DNA from: Nocardiopsis sinuspersici
Lineage (GTDB): Bacteria; Actinomycetota; Actinomycetes; Streptosporangiales; Streptosporangiaceae
Reading direction: 5' to 3'
Assembly: GCA_008638415.1 (NCBI GenBank)
Contig: VWVT01000010.1
Span: 248,001-312,000, forward strand
DNA length: 64,000 bases
Part shown: positions 15,934 to 27,700 of the stretch, in pieces
How the letters are laid out: each line of letters opens with the position of its first letter
Numbering within the stretch: the stretch's first letter is position 1
The notes under the pieces: model-generated
What the model was told of the DNA's origin: nothing
Seen by the model: only the letters and a program-made list of their open reading frames with translations
Databases searched by the model: none
Position numbers and translations under genes: made by a program

Positions 15934-16156
15934 GGGGAGCCGGGCCCCTCCCGCGCACCGAGGTCGTTTCGGACGGCCCGCGGGGGCCGGGAACCGTGTC
16001 CGGGTATCCCGCGTTGGACAGGGGAGAGGCACCATCGGGGAAGGGCCCCGCGAACGCGTGGTCCACGACCGATCCGAGGCCGCCCTCCGGCCATGCCAGG
16101 GCCGGAGGACCCCGTGACGGCGGGAAACGACCCCTCCGCCCGTTATCGTTGGTGCC

Positions 16157-16957
16157 ATGGGGCGATCCGCGGAAGATGGCAGACTCACGGCGGGGGGCGA
16201 TGTGGTCAGCCCGACGGTCAGTGACCGCGTCTGGACGGTTCCCAACCTACTGAGCATGCTCCGGCTGCTGGGCGTACCGCTGTTCCTGTGGCTCATCCTG
16301 GTGGTCCACGCCGACTGGTGGGCGCTGTTCGTGCTGGCCGCCGCGGGCCTCAGCGACTGGCTCGACGGCAAGATCGCCCGGGCCTGGAACCAGACCTCGC
16401 GCCTGGGCACCGTACTCGACCCGCTGGCCGACCGGCTCTACATCTTCGCCGCCCTGCTCGGCCTGGTCGTCCGCGACATCGTGCCCTGGTGGCTGATGGC
16501 CATCCTCGTCCTGCGCGACGTCGTCATCCTGGGCGCGCTGCCGATCCTGCGCCATTTCGGCTACGGACCGCTCCCGGTCAACTTCGCCGGGAAGGCCGCC
16601 ACACTGTGCCTGTTGTACTCGTTCCCGCTGCTGTTCATCGCGGGATACGCCTCGATAGTCACAGATGTGGCAAGGATTATAGGTTGGGCCTTCGCACTCT
16701 GGGGAACGGCTCTGTACTGGTGGGCCGGACTGCTCTACGCCGTACAGGGACTGCGCCTGATCGCCCAGACCCGCCGCGACGAACGCGCTGATCACGCCGG
16801 AGGCCCCAGGGCCGTCGGGGACAGCGACCCCGTACGCGGGCACGCCACGGATCGACCCGATCCAGCCACACCGGCGACCGCTGACGGTGATCCCGGTGCG
16901 GTGAACGACGGCTCGGACCGGCCGAGCCGTCCGGATCAGGGACGGGCCGGCCCCTGA
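16157..16957 (+). CDS. CDP-alcohol phosphatidyltransferase family membrane protein
   Basis: 266 aa. The family's catalytic signature D-x2-D-G-x2-A-R-x8-G-x3-D-x3-D is complete (DWLDGKIAR, then GTVLDPLAD), set among about five membrane segments. These enzymes transfer a phosphatidyl group from CDP-diacylglycerol to an alcohol such as glycerol phosphate or inositol phosphate. The acceptor is not clear here. The last 60 residues are a polar, disordered tail. Start choice is uncertain: ATG 16157 lies 7 bases after TATCGT (16144-16149) and could be a leaderless start; GTG 16202 with GGGGGG upstream is the alternative. Confidence 0.88.
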   Translation: MGRSAEDGRLTAGGDVVSPTVSDRVWTVPNLLSMLRLLGVPLFLWLILVVHADWWALFVLAAAGLSDWLDGKIARAWNQTSRLGTVLDPLADRLYIFAALLGLVVRDIVPWWLMAILVLRDVVILGALPILRHFGYGPLPVNFAGKAATLCLLYSFPLLFIAGYASIVTDVARIIGWAFALWGTALYWWAGLLYAVQGLRLIAQTRRDERADHAGGPRAVGDSDPVRGHATDRPDPATPATADGDPGAVNDGSDRPSRPDQGRAGP

Positions 16958-17113
16958 GCCGCCGACGGACCGGCTCACCACGAGTCCTGTCGGATCGAAA
17001 GGGAGTGTCGTCTCCGTCATGAGAACATGTCCCACCGCGCGCGACGGCGCGCGCTCCGCGCACCATCCTTCCGTCGCCTTCCCCGACGGCAAGGCCGTAC
17101 GGAGGTATCGGCG

Positions 17114-19660
17114 ATGAGCCAGAACGAAGACACCGCCCCGGAGGGCACCACGCCCACCATGAAGGCCGTCGTGATGGCGGGCGGCGAGGGCACCCGCCTG
17201 CGCCCCATGACCGCCAACCAGCCCAAACCGCTCCTCCCGGTGGTCAACAAACCCATCATGGAGCACGTCCTGCGCCTGCTGCGCAAACACGGTTTCACCG
17301 AGACCGTGGTCACCGTCCAGTTCCTGGCCACCCTCATCCGCAACTACTTCGGTGACGGCGAGGAACTGGGCATGAAGCTCCACTACGTCGCCGAGGAGGT
17401 TCCGCTCGGTACCGCGGGCAGTGTCAAGAACGCCGAGGAGCACCTGCGCGGTGACCCCTTCATCGTCATCTCCGGAGACGCTCTCACCGACATCGACCTG
17501 ACCGACATGGTCCGCTTCCACCGCGAGCGCGGGGCCAAGGTCACCATCGGCCTCAAGCGGGTGCAGAACCCGCTGGAGTTCGGCATCATCATCGTCGACG
17601 AGCAGGGCCGCGTCCAGCGCTTCCTGGAGAAGCCCACCTGGGGCCAGGTCTTCTCCGACACCGTCAACACCGGCATCTACATCATGGAGCCGGAGGTGCT
17701 GGAGCGCGTCGCCGAGGGCGAGGTCGTCGACTGGTCCGGCGACGTCTTCCCCCAGCTCCTGAAGGAGGGCGAGCCCCTCTACGGCTACATCGCCGACGGC
17801 TACTGGGAGGACGTGGGCACCCACGAGAGCTACCTCAGCGCCCAGGCCGACGTGCTCTCGGGCAAGGTCGACGTGGACATCGACGGCTTCGAGGTCTCCC
17901 CGGGCGTGTGGATCGGCGAGGGGGCCGAGGTCCACCCCGCCGCCGTGCTCAAGGGCCCGCTCTACGTCGGCGACTACGCCAAGGTCGAGGCGGGCGCCGA
18001 GCTGCGCGAGTTCACCGTGGTCGGCAGCAACGCCGTGGTGCGCTCGGAGGCCTTCGCCCACCGCACCGTCCTGCACGACAACGTGTTCATCGGACGCGGC
18101 GCCAACCTGCGCGGCGCCGTCATCGGCAAGAACACCGACGTCATGGCCGCGGCCCGGATCGAGGAGGGCGCGGTCGTGGGCGAGGACTGCGTCATCGAGT
18201 CCGAGGCCTACGTCCACAACGACGTCAAGGTCTACCCCTTCAAGACCATCGAGGCCGGAGCGGTGGTCAGCAACAACGTCATCTGGGAGTCGCGCGGGCA
18301 GCGCTCGCTGTTCGGCCCCCGGGGCGTGTCGGGCCTGATCAACGTCGAGATCACCCCGGAACTGGCGGTGCGCCTGGCCAACGCCTACGCCACCACCCTG
18401 AAGAAGGGCGCGATCGTCACCACCTCGCGTGACGTCTCGCGCGCCGCCCGCACGCTCAAGCGCGCCGTCATCAGCGCGCTCACCGCCGCCGCCATAGAGG
18501 TGCGCGACCTGGAGGTGGTGCCGCTGCCGGTGGCCCGCTTCCACACCTCCCAGAGCGGCGTCAGCGGCGGCATCACCGTGCGCACCAGCCCGGGTGACCC
18601 GGAGTCGGTGGACATCCTGTTCCTGGACGGTGAGGGCGCCGACCTCTCGCCCGCCGCCCAGCGCAAGCTCGACAGGGTCTTCTCCCGCGCCGAGTACCGC
18701 CGGGCTTTCCCCGGCGAGATCGGCGAGCTGACCTTCCCGTCCCGCAACGTGGAGAGCTACTCCCACGAGCTGTTGCGCAGGGTGGACACCTCCGGCGTGG
18801 CCGAGGCCGAGCTCAAGGTCGTGGTGGACTGCGCCGGCGGCAGCGGCTCGCTGATCCTGCCCTCCCTGCTGGGCCGGATCGGGGTGGACGTCCTCACCGT
18901 CAACAACCGGCTGGACGAGTCCTCGCCCACCGACAGCGTCGCCAAGCAGAACCGGGACCTGGCGCGGCTGGGCGAGCTGGTCGCCAACTCCGGCGCCGAC
19001 TTCGGGGTGCGGTTCGACCCCGTGGCCGAACGGCTGTCCATCGTGGACGAGAACGGCGAGCTGGTCGAGAGCGGGCGCGCCCTGCTGGTCGTCCTGGAGC
19101 TGGTCTGCGCCGAGTACGGCGGCGGGACGGTGGCCCTGCCGGTGACCACGACCCGGGTCGCCGAGACGGTGGCCGCCTCGCACGGGGTCAAGGTGCACTG
19201 GACGGCCACGGCCACCGACGAGCTGACCAAGGCGGTCCAGGCCGAGGACGACATCATCTTCGCCGGTGACGGCCGGGGCGGCTTCGTCGTGCCGCGGTTC
19301 AGCCCCACCAGTGACGCCATCGCCGCCTTCGTGCGGCTGCTGTCCCTGGTGGCCCGCACCCGCCGCTCGCTGAGCCAGATCGACCGTACGATCCCCCAGG
19401 CGCACCTGCTGCGCCGTTCCGTGCCCACCCCGTGGGCGATCAAGGGGAGCGTGATGCGGTCCGTCGTGGAGGCGGCTGGCGACCGCGAGCTCGACACCAC
19501 CGACGGTGTCCGGGTGATCGAGCCGGACGGCAGCTGGGCCCTGGTCCTCCCCGACACCTCGGAGGCCGTGACCCATCTTTGGGCCGAAGGTCCCAACCCC
19601 GACACCGCGCACCGTCTGCTGGACGAGTGGTCGGCCGTCGTGGAGCGCGCCGAGGGCTGA
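17114..19660 (+). CDS. Mannose-1-phosphate guanylyltransferase / phosphomannomutase-like fusion
   Basis: 848 aa from ATG 17114, with GGAGGT 8 bases upstream. Residues about 14-250 form a nucleotidyltransferase ([43 protein letters not shown]). Residues about 265-370 are left-handed beta-helix hexapeptide repeats. Residues about 380-848 are related to phosphohexomutases, but the usual TASHNP serine loop is represented by TTSRDVSR and the DxDxDR metal loop by DGRGGFV. GDP-mannose for cell-wall glycans and glycolipids is the expected product of the first domain. This three-part architecture is usual for the actinobacterial family. An 18-bp terminator follows. Confidence 0.92.
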   Translation: MSQNEDTAPEGTTPTMKAVVMAGGEGTRLRPMTANQPKPLLPVVNKPIMEHVLRLLRKHGFTETVVTVQFLATLIRNYFGDGEELGMKLHYVAEEVPLGTAGSVKNAEEHLRGDPFIVISGDALTDIDLTDMVRFHRERGAKVTIGLKRVQNPLEFGIIIVDEQGRVQRFLEKPTWGQVFSDTVNTGIYIMEPEVLERVAEGEVVDWSGDVFPQLLKEGEPLYGYIADGYWEDVGTHESYLSAQADVLSGKVDVDIDGFEVSPGVWIGEGAEVHPAAVLKGPLYVGDYAKVEAGAELREFTVVGSNAVVRSEAFAHRTVLHDNVFIGRGANLRGAVIGKNTDVMAAARIEEGAVVGEDCVIESEAYVHNDVKVYPFKTIEAGAVVSNNVIWESRGQRSLFGPRGVSGLINVEITPELAVRLANAYATTLKKGAIVTTSRDVSRAARTLKRAVISALTAAAIEVRDLEVVPLPVARFHTSQSGVSGGITVRTSPGDPESVDILFLDGEGADLSPAAQRKLDRVFSRAEYRRAFPGEIGELTFPSRNVESYSHELLRRVDTSGVAEAELKVVVDCAGGSGSLILPSLLGRIGVDVLTVNNRLDESSPTDSVAKQNRDLARLGELVANSGADFGVRFDPVAERLSIVDENGELVESGRALLVVLELVCAEYGGGTVALPVTTTRVAETVAASHGVKVHWTATATDELTKAVQAEDDIIFAGDGRGGFVVPRFSPTSDAIAAFVRLLSLVARTRRSLSQIDRTIPQAHLLRRSVPTPWAIKGSVMRSVVEAAGDRELDTTDGVRVIEPDGSWALVLPDTSEAVTHLWAEGPNPDTAHRLLDEWSAVVERAEG

Positions 19661-19666
19661 GCCGGG

Positions 19667-19706
19667 CCGTGTGGGCGCGGGCGGGGGACCGCCCGCGCCC
19701 ACACGG
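19667..19706 (+). terminator. Strong terminator after guanylyltransferase fusion gene
   Basis: An 18-bp perfect stem (19667-19684 with 19689-19706) closes a GGGA tetraloop 6 bases after the stop. Confidence 0.85.
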
Positions 19707-20289
19707 CGGGTGCCGCTCCGCCGGCGCGGGCGGTTCTCCGCGCGGCCGTTACGGCCCGGGCCCGCCGACCGGTCCGGGCATCGGGGCAGGTCACGGCCCT
19801 CCGGTGGGGCCGACGCGAATCCGCGGGGATCCACGCAGAACCAAATCCGTCGGCGGGGCATCAGCACCAGGGCAGGTGTCCTTGTCCGACGGGGGCGGCC
19901 ACCGGCGCGGGGCGGTGCCCCGGGCAGCGGATCCACCGCTGCCCGGCGCGATCGCGCCGGGAGCGCCCACGGCAGGCCGGGGAGGAGCGAAAACCTTCCT
20001 GGACAAGGATATGGTTTAAAGTCGAGTGTTCCCCGGCGCGCCGCGTCGCCCACGGGGCCGGGTATCCCGGCAACGGCGGACACCCTTCACCGGGGGTGAC
20101 AAGGAGTACGACATGGGGGATGAGACCTAGCGAGACCGACGACCGTGTGAGGCGCACCGCTGGCGTGACAGTGGACGTCTCGCCGCGTTCCGGGCGTGGT
20201 GGGGGCCAGGTGCCCGCACGGTGCCCGGTACGCGCCACCGACCAGCCGAATCAAGCACCGCCCCGTGCGGTAGGAGGCCGAGCCGACCT
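19707..20289. other. Intergenic region before the FHA gene
   Basis: About 580 bp with no frame of convincing coding character on either strand. An AT-richer patch near 20000-20025 (GATATGGTTTAAAG) may hold the promoter of the FHA gene, and an AGGAGG sequence lies near 20271. A gcvH gene, which precedes garA in Mycobacterium, is not here. Confidence 0.55.
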
Positions 20290-20832
20290 ATGTCGAGCGT
20301 TTACTGCACGCAGTGCGGTCACGCCGTTGCGGATGATGCCCGTTTCTGCTCCCACTGTGGGACTCCCCTCCGCAAGGCCGAACAGCAGGATCCCCGGCCC
20401 GGCGCTGGCGGGGACTCCGGCGGAGACGTCACGTCGACCATCTCCATCTCCGGTATCCAGGCACTGGAGGACGAGGAGTCCGGTGACGAACTGGGCGGCG
20501 ACGACCCCACGAACCCCGACGCCCTGCCGCCGGGCACGGCACTGCTCGTGGTCAGGCGCGGCCCCAACGCGGGGAGCCGCTTCCTGCTGGACAGTGACGT
20601 GACCACCGCCGGCCGCCACCCCAACAGCGACATCTTCCTCGACGACGTCACCGTCTCCCGCCGCCACGTGGAGTTCTTCCGCCGCGGTGACGGGTTCGGT
20701 GTCCGCGACGTGGGCAGCCTCAACGGCACCTACGTCAACCGGGAACCGGTCGACGAGGCCCAGCTCGGCGGGGGGGACGAGATCCAGATCGGCAAGTTCC
20801 GTATGGTGCTGCTGACCAAACCGCGACGCTGA
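20290..20832 (+). CDS. garA: Zinc-ribbon and FHA-domain protein (GarA/OdhI-like)
   Basis: 180 aa. The start ATG 20290 is followed by a zinc ribbon (CTQC near residue 6 and CSHC near residue 19), a polar linker, and a C-terminal FHA domain with the phosphothreonine-binding residues in place: GRHPNSDI, SRRH and NGTYVN. GarA/OdhI proteins switch 2-oxoglutarate metabolism; when an N-terminal threonine is phosphorylated it is bound by the protein's own FHA domain. The M. tuberculosis ETTS phosphosite is replaced here by TSTIS in the linker, and Mtb GarA has no zinc ribbon. Synteny with the nuclease, MerR and gcvP genes matches Rv1827-Rv1832. Confidence 0.88.
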   Translation: MSSVYCTQCGHAVADDARFCSHCGTPLRKAEQQDPRPGAGGDSGGDVTSTISISGIQALEDEESGDELGGDDPTNPDALPPGTALLVVRRGPNAGSRFLLDSDVTTAGRHPNSDIFLDDVTVSRRHVEFFRRGDGFGVRDVGSLNGTYVNREPVDEAQLGGGDEIQIGKFRMVLLTKPRR

Positions 20833-21005
20833 CGGGCACACCGGGGGCGAGCGCGGGTGCGGCGGGCGGGCCGATGAGGTTTGCGGCCCCCCGCCACAGG
20901 ACAGCTTTGTAACGAAGGGTGCCGATTTCGCCCTCGGGTCCTGATCCACAGGAGGAGCAGGGACGAGCGCCCATCCGGCATGACGACTCGTGGGACGGAG
21001 ACGCT

Positions 21006-21479
21006 GTGAAGCACATGGAGGTCGTCGGCGTCCGGGTTGAGATGCCCTCGAACCAGCCGATTGTCCTGCTCAAGGAATCCGATGGGGACCGTTACCTGCC
21101 GATCTGGATCGGCGGAGTGGAAGCGACCGCGATCGCGCTGGCCCAGCAGGGCGTGGCCCCGGCCCGGCCGCTCACCCACGACCTGCTCCGGGACGTGCTC
21201 GACGCCCTGGACACCGGACTCGAGACAGTCAACATCACCGGTCTCAACGACGGCATCTTCTACGCCGAACTGGTCTTCAGCAACGGCGTGGAGGTGAGCG
21301 CGCGCCCCTCCGACTCGATCGCCCTGGCACTGCGGACGGGCACACCCATCTACGCCCACGAGGACGTGATCGCCGAGGCCGGGATGCCGATACCGGACGA
21401 GCAGGAGGACCAGGTCGAGGCGTTCCGGGAGTTCCTGGACAACATCTCGCCCGAGGACTTCGGCAGGCGTACGGAGTAG
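21006..21479 (+). CDS. Bifunctional nuclease family (BFN/DUF151) protein
   Basis: 157 aa from GTG 21006 (ATG 21015 is the next candidate). The family core is unmistakable: EVVGVRVEMPSNQPIVLLKE, YLPIWIGGVEATAIALAQQG, RPLTHDLLRDVL, and ARPSDSIALALRTGTPIY. Some plant and archaeal members are reported as nucleases; in actinobacteria the role is not known. Equivalent to Rv1829 by order. In Mycobacterium a MerR gene (Rv1828, ftsR) lies between garA and this gene, but here only about 170 bases separate them. Confidence 0.9.
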   Translation: MKHMEVVGVRVEMPSNQPIVLLKESDGDRYLPIWIGGVEATAIALAQQGVAPARPLTHDLLRDVLDALDTGLETVNITGLNDGIFYAELVFSNGVEVSARPSDSIALALRTGTPIYAHEDVIAEAGMPIPDEQEDQVEAFREFLDNISPEDFGRRTE

Positions 21480-21499
21480 GCACCGGAGCGACCCCTCCC

Positions 21500-21525
21500 G
21501 GGACCCGCACCCGCGTGCGGGTCCC
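21500..21525 (+). terminator. Terminator after bifunctional nuclease gene
   Basis: GGGACCCGCAC (21500-21510) and GTGCGGGTCCC (21515-21525) pair perfectly around CCGC, 20 bases after the stop. Confidence 0.85.
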
Positions 21526-21734
21526 ACGCGTGGGCGGCACCGGTGCGAACGCACCGGCGCGGCCGAGAAGGACACGTCGTGACCTGCGGCTTTGTTCCGG
21601 GCGCCGGTGATAGATTGGAGCACGGAAATGGCCGTAGCGATCCGGGCCGAAACCCCGGTCGGCGCACAGGGCGCCGCCGGACGGCTCCGCGACACCAGCG
21701 CCGCGCGCACTTGGCGACGCGCCGCGTGGTGTCG

Positions 21735-21763
21735 TTGACGCTGCCGGTCGGCCGTCCTACCGT
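21735..21763 (+). promoter_or_regulatory. Housekeeping-type promoter of the MerR gene
   Basis: TTGACG (21735-21740), a 17-bp spacer and TACCGT (21758-21763) match the actinobacterial primary sigma consensus well. The start would be near 21770, giving an 80-base leader before GTG 21850. Confidence 0.65.
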
Positions 21764-21849
21764 CAGTCCAGTGGAACCCGCGGCGCACCCGTTCCCTGAG
21801 TGGACATCCCCTGTCGATACCGCCGTGGGACGAGAAGCCGGAGGTCGGC

Positions 21850-22443
21850 GTGGCGGTAGCGGGCGGCGAGCGGGATCCCCATGACAGGCGGTTCGCGCTG
21901 CGGCTGGCAGGGCAGCAGGGCCTACTGTGCGAAGAGGACGTGGTGGCGCTGCCTATGGACGTCGGGTATCGGGGCCCCGCGGCGTGTACCGCTGCCGGGA
22001 TCAGCTACCGCCAGCTCGACTACTGGGCCAGGACAGGCCTGGTGGAGCCGAGCGTGCGCACCGGAGCCCACAACGCCCCCCTGTACAGCCTCCCCGACAT
22101 CCTGCTGCTCAAGGTGGCCAAACGGCTCCTGGACACCGGGATATCGTTGCAGCAGATCCGTACCGCGGTCGACCACCTGCGCGGCCGCCCCGCCCCCGAC
22201 CTGGCCCGCATCACCCTCATGAGCGACGGCGTCAGCGTCTACGAGTGCACCTCGCCCGACGAGGTCGTCGACCTCATGCAGCGCGGACAGGGCATGTTCG
22301 GCCTGGCCCTGGCCAACGTCTGGCACGAGCTGGAGGAGGCACTGGGCGTGGTCCCCGCCGAGGAGCGGACCGACCTGCCCGCCGCGGCGCCCCAGCCCAT
22401 GGACGAGCTGGCCAGGCGCCGCCGGGAGCGCCGTACCGGCTGA
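21850..22443 (+). CDS. MerR-family transcriptional regulator (Rv1830-like)
   Basis: 197 aa, GTG start at 21850 with GGAGG 6 bases upstream. The MerR winged helix-turn-helix follows a ~35-aa N-terminal extension (GYRGPAACTAAGISYRQLDYWARTGLVEPS, then YSLPDILLLKVAKRLLDTGISLQQIR). The C-terminal half (VYECTSPDEVVDLMQRGQGMFGLA) matches the Rv1830 type rather than Rv1828/FtsR. No metal-binding cysteines of classical MerR proteins are seen. Target genes unknown; its conserved position just before gcvP and after the FHA and nuclease genes is typical. Confidence 0.88.
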   Translation: MAVAGGERDPHDRRFALRLAGQQGLLCEEDVVALPMDVGYRGPAACTAAGISYRQLDYWARTGLVEPSVRTGAHNAPLYSLPDILLLKVAKRLLDTGISLQQIRTAVDHLRGRPAPDLARITLMSDGVSVYECTSPDEVVDLMQRGQGMFGLALANVWHELEEALGVVPAEERTDLPAAAPQPMDELARRRRERRTG

Positions 22444-22654
22444 ACCGCCCCTCCGGGCGCGAGGGGGAAGAACCCGCCGCCGGAGCCCGGCCCCGTTCGT
22501 GGAATCCCACAGGAGGGCGCCGTCCCCCCGGTGGAACACCTGACCGGAGGCGGTGCTCGGCACGGCCATCGAGTACCGTCGTAGTCACAACGGGGATGAA
22601 AACCGACATTCACCCTGCTTGTACACATGTACAGACTGTCAGCTGGCTGTCGAT

Positions 22655-22792
22655 GCCGCGCGAGAGAGACCCCGCCAACGGGGCGCCGACGGGGCAATAC
22701 TCCCCAGTAACCTCTCAGGCACCATGGACCGCGTGGAGTAGGCCGCTCTGAAGCCTGGGCACCGCCGTGCCCGGTGACAGAGGGGGAGACCG
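22655..22792 (+). ncRNA. Glycine riboswitch upstream of gcvP
   Basis: Conserved gcvT-motif elements occur in order: GAGAGACC (22663-22670), a short hairpin CCCGCC/GGGGCG, GCCGACGGGGCAA near 22684-22696, CTCTCAGGCACC (22712-22723), GACCGCGTGGA, GCTCTG (22745-22750) and GACAGAGGGGGAG (22776-22788). It sits directly before the glycine decarboxylase gene, the classic target. One aptamer is evident. Two downstream segments can pair with its 3' end in mutually exclusive ways, one close to the gcvP ribosome site, so control of translation initiation is likely. Confidence 0.85.
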
Positions 22793-22839
22793 TGAGGAAC
22801 ACCGCCGAACAGACTCGGCCCTGTCACCAGGAGGTCTCC

Positions 22840-25734
<2,895 letters not shown>

Positions 25735-25751
25735 GGCGCCCGAGGGCGCGA

Positions 25752-25779
25752 GGGGCGCCGGCCTTCGGGCCGGCGCCCC
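25752..25779 (+). terminator. Terminator after gcvP
   Basis: GGGGCGCCGGCC (25752-25763) and GGCCGGCGCCCC (25768-25779) pair perfectly around a stable TTCG tetraloop. Confidence 0.88.
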
Positions 25780-26012
25780 TTCGCGTGCCTCCCCGATGGC
25801 GGGGGAGGCGCTCCAAGGCGCCCGGTGCTGAATCTACGTCGTACAGGTGCTGCTTGTGTTGAGAAGGAACGGGGAGGGGCAGGGAAAGGGGGAAGACACC
25901 CGGCCGACACCCGGGCGCGAGCCGCCGCCCCCGGCGCGACCGCGTTAGGGTTGCGACGACACGGCTCGCGTTCCCACCACACGCACCGACGCCCCCATGG
26001 AAAGCGGAACCC

Positions 26013-27239
26013 ATGACCACGACGTCCGGACCTCCCGCGCGCTCTGGCCCCGCCGACCCGCCCTCGGCCACCGACCCCCAGGACACGGCAGAGCCCGCCG
26101 CGCCCTCGGGGCGGGACGCCTCCGGCCTGTGCGACCAGGCCCAGGACCTCGCCGAGAACGGTCACCTCGCACGCGCCGCCAAGCTCTACCGGCAGGCCGT
26201 GGCGGCCAACCCCCACCCGCACGTGCAGGCCAGGGCCCTGCTCGGCCTGGCCGTGGTCGAGGACCAGCGCGGCGACCCGCCCGCCGCCCGCGAGGCGGCC
26301 CGCCGCGCGCTGGCCACGGGGGACTCGCGGTACGCCCCGCGCGCGGCCCACCACCTCGCGCTCTCCCTGGAGCAGGACGGCGAGGCCGCCGAGGCCGAAC
26401 ACGTCTGGCGCCGCCTGCTCGACCTCGGCGGCCCGGCCCACACCGCCGTGGCCCACTACGGGCTGGCCCGCGCCGCCGAGGAACGCGGTGACACCGACGG
26501 TGCCGAGGAGCACTGGGAGGCGGCGCTGACCCTGCCGCCCGACCCCGACGCGGTCAGCCGACTGCACGCCGCCACGGTCGCCGACGCCTCCCGCGACCTG
26601 GCCGGGCGCCTGCTGGGACGGGGACTGCCCGGCGCCGCCGCGGCGGCCGTCGAACGCGGCCTGTCGGTCGTGGACGACCCCGGGCTGCGCCTGCTGCGCG
26701 CCGCCGCCCACCTCGAACACGCCATCGCCGACGCCGGCGCGGTCGTCGACTCGGAAGGGGGTACGGGGGAGACGGCCGCCGCCGTGGAGCTTCTCGCGGG
26801 ACTGCTCGCCCTGCGCGGGGATCCCGCCGCGGCCGAGCGGGCCTGGCGGCTGGGCCTGGGCGACCGGGACCAGGACACCGCCGAGGAGGTGCGCCGGCGG
26901 CTGCGCAGGGGCTTCGCCACGCCCGAGGAGGAGGGCGGCGAGGCCGGACTCCCGTGGTGGGAGCCCTACCTGGAGGAGGCCGTGGCGACGGCGAGCGCGC
27001 CCGCCCTGGCGGGAGAGCTGTTCGCGGTCATCACCCGGATGCACGCCCTGCTGGCGGTGCCGGTGGTGGAGGGGGAGTCGCGTCCGGGCGCGCTGCGGAC
27101 CGCGATGGAGCAGGCCGTGCGCACCCCGAGCGAGCTGGTGTGGGGCCCCGGCGTGCACGCCGACTTCCGACGTCGGCTGAGCGAGGCGACGGGCGGTCGG
27201 GACGTGCTACCCGAGGGCTGGCCCGAGAACGGGGGATGA
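26013..27239 (+). CDS. Tetratricopeptide-repeat protein of unknown function
   Basis: 408 aa, cytoplasmic. After a Pro/Ser/Ala-rich N-terminal 40 residues, TPR-like helix pairs run through most of the protein (LAENGHLARAAKLYRQAVAANPHPH, ALLGLAVVEDQRGD, and similar pairs around residues 110-170 and 200-290). The last ~80 residues are a separate helical region (ELFAVITRMHALLAVPV) without a recognised domain. ATG 26013 has a GGA 5-7 bases upstream. It stands alone between the gcvP terminator and a minus-strand gene. Protein-protein scaffolding is the likely role. Confidence 0.8.
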   Translation: MTTTSGPPARSGPADPPSATDPQDTAEPAAPSGRDASGLCDQAQDLAENGHLARAAKLYRQAVAANPHPHVQARALLGLAVVEDQRGDPPAAREAARRALATGDSRYAPRAAHHLALSLEQDGEAAEAEHVWRRLLDLGGPAHTAVAHYGLARAAEERGDTDGAEEHWEAALTLPPDPDAVSRLHAATVADASRDLAGRLLGRGLPGAAAAAVERGLSVVDDPGLRLLRAAAHLEHAIADAGAVVDSEGGTGETAAAVELLAGLLALRGDPAAAERAWRLGLGDRDQDTAEEVRRRLRRGFATPEEEGGEAGLPWWEPYLEEAVATASAPALAGELFAVITRMHALLAVPVVEGESRPGALRTAMEQAVRTPSELVWGPGVHADFRRRLSEATGGRDVLPEGWPENGG

Positions 27240-27326
27240 GCGGTCCCGGAGCGTCGGCGCCCGGTCCCGCGGGGCCGGGCGCCGCTTTCCGACCGCGTCC
27301 CCGTCGGATGTGGTCCGCTCGCGCGC

Positions 27327-27515
27327 TCAGGCGGCGACGCGGGGCCGGTGCGGGGCGACGGACACCCCGTCGGGGAGCAGTTCGCCGGTGTCGTCGAAGA
27401 GGACGACGCCGTTGCAGAGCAGACTCCAGCCCTGTTCCGGGTGACTGGAGAGGACCCGGGCCGCCTCGCGGTCGGTGTCCTCGAAGGACGGGCAGGGAGG
27501 TTCATGGCTGCACAT
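27327..27515 (-). CDS. DUF5999 family small protein
   Basis: 62 aa from ATG 27515. The whole sequence matches the small actinomycete family starting MCSHEPPCP, with DREAARVLSSHPEQGWSLLCNGVVLF, and ending GELLPDG...PHRP. Two N-terminal cysteines and one in LLCNG suggest metal binding, but function is unknown. The frame is open upstream to 27563; the MCSH start is chosen by family length. Confidence 0.82.
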   Translation of the reverse strand: MCSHEPPCPSFEDTDREAARVLSSHPEQGWSLLCNGVVLFDDTGELLPDGVSVAPHRPRVAA

Positions 27516-27700
27516 GGGTCTGGCCTTTCGATCCACGGGTGCTCGTCGTTGAGCTGAAGCCAAGGGTAGTGGCTCACATCACATGCTTGTTGCGGTTTGG
27601 AGCGGACGAGCGGCCCTGTCGCCGTCGTCCGCTCTCCCCCTGTGGGACACCCCCAGGTCAGCGGCGGTTCCCGCCTGTCCGGATCCGGACGGAAAGAAAC

